From Chara braunii (lineage: Eukaryota > Streptophyta > Charophyceae > Charales > Characeae), in assembly GCA_003427395.1 (NCBI GenBank), contig BFEA01000111.1:2578125-2627926 (forward strand): DNA of 49,802 nt, read 5' to 3'. The notes below the pieces were generated by a model, which ran no database searches, was not told the DNA's origin, and saw only the letters and a program-made list of their open reading frames with translations. The position numbers and the translations under genes are program-made. Below are positions 45,701 to 49,802 of the stretch, piece after piece (position 1 is the first letter of the stretch; every line of letters begins with the position of its first letter).

Positions 45701-46413
45701 TCCTCTTGGTTCTGTTTATAGTAATTGTAGAATGCTGATGCGCACAAGCAGCTATAGGATTCCAATAACCTACTAGCCTTGTACTTGGCCAGTCTCATGG
45801 TCCTTCCATCAGGCAACTTATGCTTCAGCACCTTCTTGTCCCAGTCAAACTGGGGCTTGGCAACCTCAAGGTAGTACATTCCTAACAACATATCGAATGG
45901 TAAGTTGTCGCTAACCAGGAACGAAATCTTATGATTAAGTTCCCCTCCTCCATAGGAGAAGGTACAGACTACATCCTTGACATAGTCTGTGACAACCATG
46001 CGCTCCTTATTGGTCAAAGTAGATGCTACCGGTCTACTAAGGTGCTGTACCCGGTCCTCGAGGTGCAACCTTTCCAAACAGTCGCGACTTATGTAATTCC
46101 GCATGGAGCTGATGTCTACGAAGGCTCCACATTTGCGGCCTCCTACAACAACTTCCACGCCGAAATGTTCCCCTCTAGGACCTCTACTTAGTGCCACCCA
46201 AGATTCGCGAGGGTCCTTGCTTGACCACTCACTTTCTAAATCTTCTAAGGCCTCAGACACATCCAGCGTACAAAGCATAGTTTGGTCTAGATGAGTCTGC
46301 AGGGTGACTAAAGAGTCATTAGCTATGGCCATCTCATGAAGTGGGGAGGGTATCTGGCCCACTTCACCATGAGTAGAAGTAGCTAAAACTTCCACCGGCC
46401 TCAAATGTTTCCC
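42733..46413 (-). pseudogene. Gypsy-2 pol, single frame with two UAG codons
   Basis: About 1220 codons, entered by a -1 shift at 46407-46413. The protease has AFVDISSMRNYIS, so DTG has become DIS and is probably inactive (about residue 95). RT has [33 protein letters not shown] and VVYLDDILIF (about residue 440). RNase H has TTDTSQYDIGAML and NKVADALSRR. Integrase has CHDAIGHFG...ETCQVRQRDK, where the last zinc Cys is Arg, then DFMDTLVT, SDRDVRF and NHPEANGQAE. The C-terminal YRVRFRHHTDLKEDRWFTREEL resembles a chromodomain (split here: YRVRFRHH, then KEDRWFTREEL). TAG at 44746-44748 aligns with Trp of Gypsy-1, and TAG at 43411-43413 with Gln. TAA at 42733 ends the frame. Confidence 0.93.
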
Positions 46414-48279
46414 GAGCTGGAAGCCTGGGAAGAAGGTACCCCTCCCTTAGGGGGTATCTTCTGCGTGACCTTTGCGTTCTTGCATTTGTACTGGGTCTGT
46501 CCGTATTCGCCACAGTTGATGCAAGCACCACGCACTCGGCGATCCCGCCACACTTCCTGATCAAGACCTGCCTTAACCCAATCTGCTACTTTGGGCTCAT
46601 TGGAGGCGGTCTGCCCTTGACTCTTTTGATGGCCCTTACCTCGGCCACCTGCCTTAGTCTTTACTACTGCGGCGAGGGTGCTACCCTCAGTGACTTCCTC
46701 GTCGTCGTACTCTGGACCGTCCATCAGGTCGGTAAGTTCTTCGATTTCAGTTTGAGTCCCATCGGACTCAACCATCATCAATCTACTACCCTTCTTTTTC
46801 CACTCCTGTGGACTCTTCTTCTTCCTCCCGTCTACTGGAGTAGGTTGAGCACTTCCTAGAGTAGCCTCCAAATCTAAGGCTTTTCTAGAGAAGGTCTCAA
46901 AGGAATGATACTCGAGGCGAGCCTCGCTGGCCAGTAAGGTCCTAAGATTCTCGGGCAGACATCTCAGAAACATGGTCAACAAGACCTGGTCATCATAGCG
47001 TATACCGGGAACGACGACGAGGTTCTCTACGGTAGACGTCAGCTCTCTGACAGACTTGTACCTTTGTTGGTCTAGTCTGAGCATCGCATCAGTGACAATT
47101 TGTGCCTGCTGCGGATTATGCCAGCGAGCTTCTACCATATCTAAGAACTCTTCTAAAGTAAGGGTCTTACCCCAGTCTGCCATGCATCGTCCGAACCCGG
47201 CCTTCGCTACTATCCCGTCCATCCATTTGGCTGCCTTACCCTCAAGGTAAGATGCAGCAGTAATCACCTCCTCCTCCTGCAACGTCCTCTTTGCCCTTAC
47301 CCACATCCGAACCGTCCTCAACCAAGTGTTGAGTTCCTCATCCTTCTTCTCACCGGAGAAAGCAAGGGGCGGCTTCATTGGGGTCTTTGGGTACCATGGA
47401 CTTTGCTACTGTCCCTGAGGTGGAACAGATTGTTGCGGCTGTGAATCCTGTGATGTAGATCCAGCTGCTGGACCAGAAGAAGAAGAAACAACAGTCTGTG
47501 CGGCTGCTGCAGACGTACCACTTGGCTGTGTGCCAGCTTGTACCGGAAAGGGGCCTGACATCGCCGTTAACGACAACGGCGACTGTGCTGCTGGCCATAA
47601 TCCTGGCGTTTGCAAAAGGTCCAAGATTTGGTCCAAGGAGTTCTGCATGAAATCTAGCCTGCTGTCCACATGCGCATGCAGCGACAGTATGCTGGACCTT
47701 AAAGACTTTCATTGCGTCAGACATTGCTGACTCATCTAACTCCTCTAACACAACTTTGTTTGCCTCTAACGTATCAAGCCTGGCTGTTCTATTTCTAGTC
47801 TCATTTTCCCTATCGGTAGCTTGCTTCAGTTCCCTCTCTAACGGTGTGCGGATCCTCTCGACTTGTTGGAGCTCTAGTAGCTCTCTACCGCGTGGGGTCA
47901 ACGGACTGAACTGCGAGCCCGCCATTTGACTTGTGGACTGACTAGAACCTACTGATCCGAAAGTACCTGTGGGCCTAGAGGACATTCCCAACAGGGTCCC
48001 AGACGAGGATGCAACAGAGGAGGCTGCAGCAGTAGCCATTGCTGCTGCGCTGGCTGCTGCTGCCCGTTCCCTAGCTGCAGCGTTTGCTGCTGCCAACACT
48101 TGACTTGCAGCTAGTGCTGTTTCCCTCGCTGCTGCGTAAGCACGGGCTCTAACTTCAGCACGAAGCCGTCTTTCGTCCCCCGGCTGTAGGGCCTGAAACA
48201 CGTGCGGGACCCTAAGTGATCTCGAATGTGTCAGCCTCGCATCGTCAACTCTACCCTCATCGGTGTCTGACCCACTCAT
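46401..48279 (-). pseudogene. Gypsy-2 gag
   Basis: Starts MSGSDTDEGRVDD. An Ala-rich region (about residues 50-110) and a charged coiled-coil-like stretch follow. A one-base frame change near 47715 leads into HAHVDSRLDFMQNSLDQIL, and TAG at 47406-47408 falls after QGQ. The gag domain follows (LAFSGEKKDEELNTWLR, AASYLEGKAAKWMDGI). The zinc knuckle reads CINCGEYGQTQYKC, with Gln for the His of CCHC. The frame ends at TGA 46401-46403, right after the GGGAAAC heptamer. Confidence 0.9.
46407..46413 (-). promoter_or_regulatory. Candidate -1 ribosomal frameshift site, Gypsy-2
   Basis: The gag frame reads TCG GGA AAC ATT TGA. The heptamer G GGA AAC lies two codons before the stop. A -1 slip gives GGG AAA CAT TTG AGG, which is the open pol frame. 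A hairpin (GGTGGAAGT with ACTTCTACT, 7-base loop) starts about 10 bases downstream. Confidence 0.7.
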
Positions 48280-49563
48280 CAGCTAGGCAAACACTATCTG
48301 CACTACAACTCCCTGTTGGAGTCCTACCACAACATGTGTCTGACTGGCACCTAATTTTCTAAAAATAAATGTGTCCGGCAGGTCCCCTACTCAACCGATC
48401 AAGTGGCAGCCTACAACATTCACAAAGATCATAAACATAATTTAGTTATATCAAGATTAGTTCACTTATAGAAGCTTTGCATAGAGCTGGCTATGGTAGC
48501 ATACAACAGTCCTAAACTAAGCTGTTTATGAGGTGTTAGCAGTCTGTCAACCAACTAATCAACAATAAAACTAAATTATGTTGCAGATGTATGAACAGTG
48601 GATATGGTTGTGTTTACAGTTGAGCACCAATTGGAACCTACCCTCCCCTCAATCCAACATACCGATGAGCATCATTGAGCAGCAGTGTCATAGGTGTGCA
48701 ATGTCGGCCCACCCCTGTGTCCCAGGTGCATGCTTATGACCAGGCTTGCCCTTTCTTTATCCTCGCGTGCAACGAGTCGTACGTCCGACTGATCTGGCTG
48801 ATCAAGAGGCCTATTTAAGGACTGCCCCCAAGGTCGCTCAGGAATTATTTAACGTCGCAATCAGGACAACGATCACAACCAGTGGACAGATCGGATCCCC
48901 ATCCAGAAATGTTTATAGACGGTCTGGGAGCGTCTGCATAAGCCTGTTCAGTCCGCACACCCCTCTATTAGCGCAGCAAAAGTTGCCTCATGGACAAAGT
49001 AGCCATCACATGCGTGTACTAATCCCATTGGGTTGGCATGGTGACCGTGACCCACGTGCTTCGACCAGGGCCCTTCAGAGGCACCGCCCTTTCTCCTTCC
49101 AGATGCACCACCGGGAAGATTGTCGTCTCTCAAGGTAGAGCGCTCACTACACCTCACCAAAAGAGAGGACTCTCAAGTTGGACTCACTTCCTCGCGGTAA
49201 GAAGAGATTGAGAGGGTAGATAAGGTAAGGGATCAACGTACCTGTAGATAGCTGCCCCCAACCACAGATTTCTCACCAATTGAGCTGAGTGTCCATTTGA
49301 TGACGGGTCGTTAGCCTCGGTACCACCCACAACGCAATGCAGTGCCACCTCAGCCAAATGCCACATCAACATGCTCTCATCACCAATCATACATTCCGCT
49401 GTCGCCACGACATCCCAAGCCGTATAGCCTTCCGGCGCACACCTCTCTACCCAGGTTGTGCGCCTAGTTTCGGCCTGACGTCACAAGAACCAACTGCGAA
49501 GAAGCATCGTCAACGCACCAAGTCTGAATAACGTCAGCGCACCAAGGTAAGCGGCGAATCGAA
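48280..49563 (-). other. Gypsy-2 untranslated leader
   Basis: No coding frame. It shares conserved blocks with the Gypsy-1 leader. A donor-like CAG/GTACGT (49241) and an acceptor-like CCTAG four bases before the gag ATG lie at nearly the same distance as in Gypsy-1 (959 against 955 bases). Confidence 0.65.
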
Positions 49564-49578
49564 CCAGCTCCGATACCA
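49564..49578 (-). other. Gypsy-2 primer binding site
   Basis: The - strand reads TGGTATCGGAGCTGG three bases after the LTR end, identical to Gypsy-1 and close to the initiator-Met tRNA complement. Confidence 0.85.
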
Positions 49579-49581
49579 AAT

Positions 49582-49802
49582 TGCAAGGAACATGAATGTG
49601 GACGAAGCAAAGAAATCCCAATTGCAAATCACACTGAAGTCCGAGTAGTCAAAGCAAGAGCAGATAACACATTGGAACCAAGCAACCATCCATTGAGAAC
49701 GATACAACAAAAGTCGTGAGTCAATGTCCAAGCCCAATCGGGCAACACCAACAACATAACCCGAAGTAGCCCTCTCTCTTGAATGGCGCCAGGCGCCCTA
49801 TC
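49582..49802 (-). repeat. Gypsy-2 5' LTR, partial (continues beyond the window)
   Basis: Begins TGCAAGGAACATG on the + strand, which is the CA end on the - strand, and matches 41622-41842. Only the last 221 bases in transcription order are inside the window. Confidence 0.9.

Larger units (their letters stand above)
41622..49802 (-). mobile_element. Gypsy-2: related Ty3/gypsy element, 5' LTR cut by window end
   Basis: Same organisation as Gypsy-1 but better preserved. All of pol (46413-42733) is one frame broken only by two TAG codons. 41625-41842 matches 49585-49802 with about eight differences, which identifies the 3' and 5' LTRs. The 5' LTR continues beyond the window, so the outer limit and target duplication cannot be seen. 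At the protein level it is clearly a different subfamily from Gypsy-1. Confidence 0.93.

Overview
The window is a repeat-rich stretch of a eukaryotic nuclear genome, most likely from a plant or streptophyte alga. The pointers are: Ty3/gypsy elements primed by initiator-Met tRNA, plant-like 5S rRNA sequences, APE-type LINEs with a zf-RVT tail, a plastid/bacterial-type rpoB fragment, and long simple repeats. A charophyte would fit, but that is inference. I see no intact ordinary host protein gene. Almost everything recognisable is a mobile element, a remnant of one, or repeated DNA.

Layout. 1-2440 is purine-rich on the + strand and carries an unrecognised coding-like tract on the - strand. 2441-5200 is T-rich and holds two foldback elements with terminal inverted repeats (3501-3925, 4379-4995). 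5206-6118 is a GAT/ATG microsatellite. 6515-8145 is the first half of a ~4 kb duplicated unit (copy A) with two 5S rRNA sequences on the - strand. A ~7.5 kb LINE (LINE-1, + strand, 8146-15676, poly-A tail) interrupts copy A, which resumes at 15677-18156. 18489-18703 is an rpoB fragment. 18739-25356 is a second LINE (LINE-2, - strand) between two copies of a 71-bp direct repeat. 25473-29206 is copy B of the duplicated unit, again with two 5S sequences and without the LINE-1 insertion, so it gives the empty site. 29207-30247 looks like an LTR followed by a primer-binding-site-like motif.

30661-31297 is a third LINE fragment (LINE-3). It is split by Gypsy-1 (- strand, 31298-41356) and resumes at 41357-41407. 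The 3' LTR of Gypsy-1 itself holds a 1.2-kb insertion that behaves as a solo LTR with a 5-bp target duplication. Gypsy-2 (- strand, 41622 to beyond the window end) is a related and better preserved element.

Gypsy-1 and Gypsy-2 share a gag frame, a GGGAAAC slippery heptamer at the gag-pol junction with pol in the -1 frame, and the order protease, RT, RNase H, integrase, chromodomain-like tail. Both end in a polypurine tract and LTR.

The most striking general feature is the kind of in-frame stop found in all the elements. UAG dominates and, where copies can be aligned, usually sits at a glutamine codon. UGA usually sits where Trp is expected. This fits C-to-T / G-to-A decay, perhaps methylation-driven. 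UAG readthrough or reassignment is a less likely alternative that can be tested. Gypsy-2 pol is interrupted only by two UAG codons.
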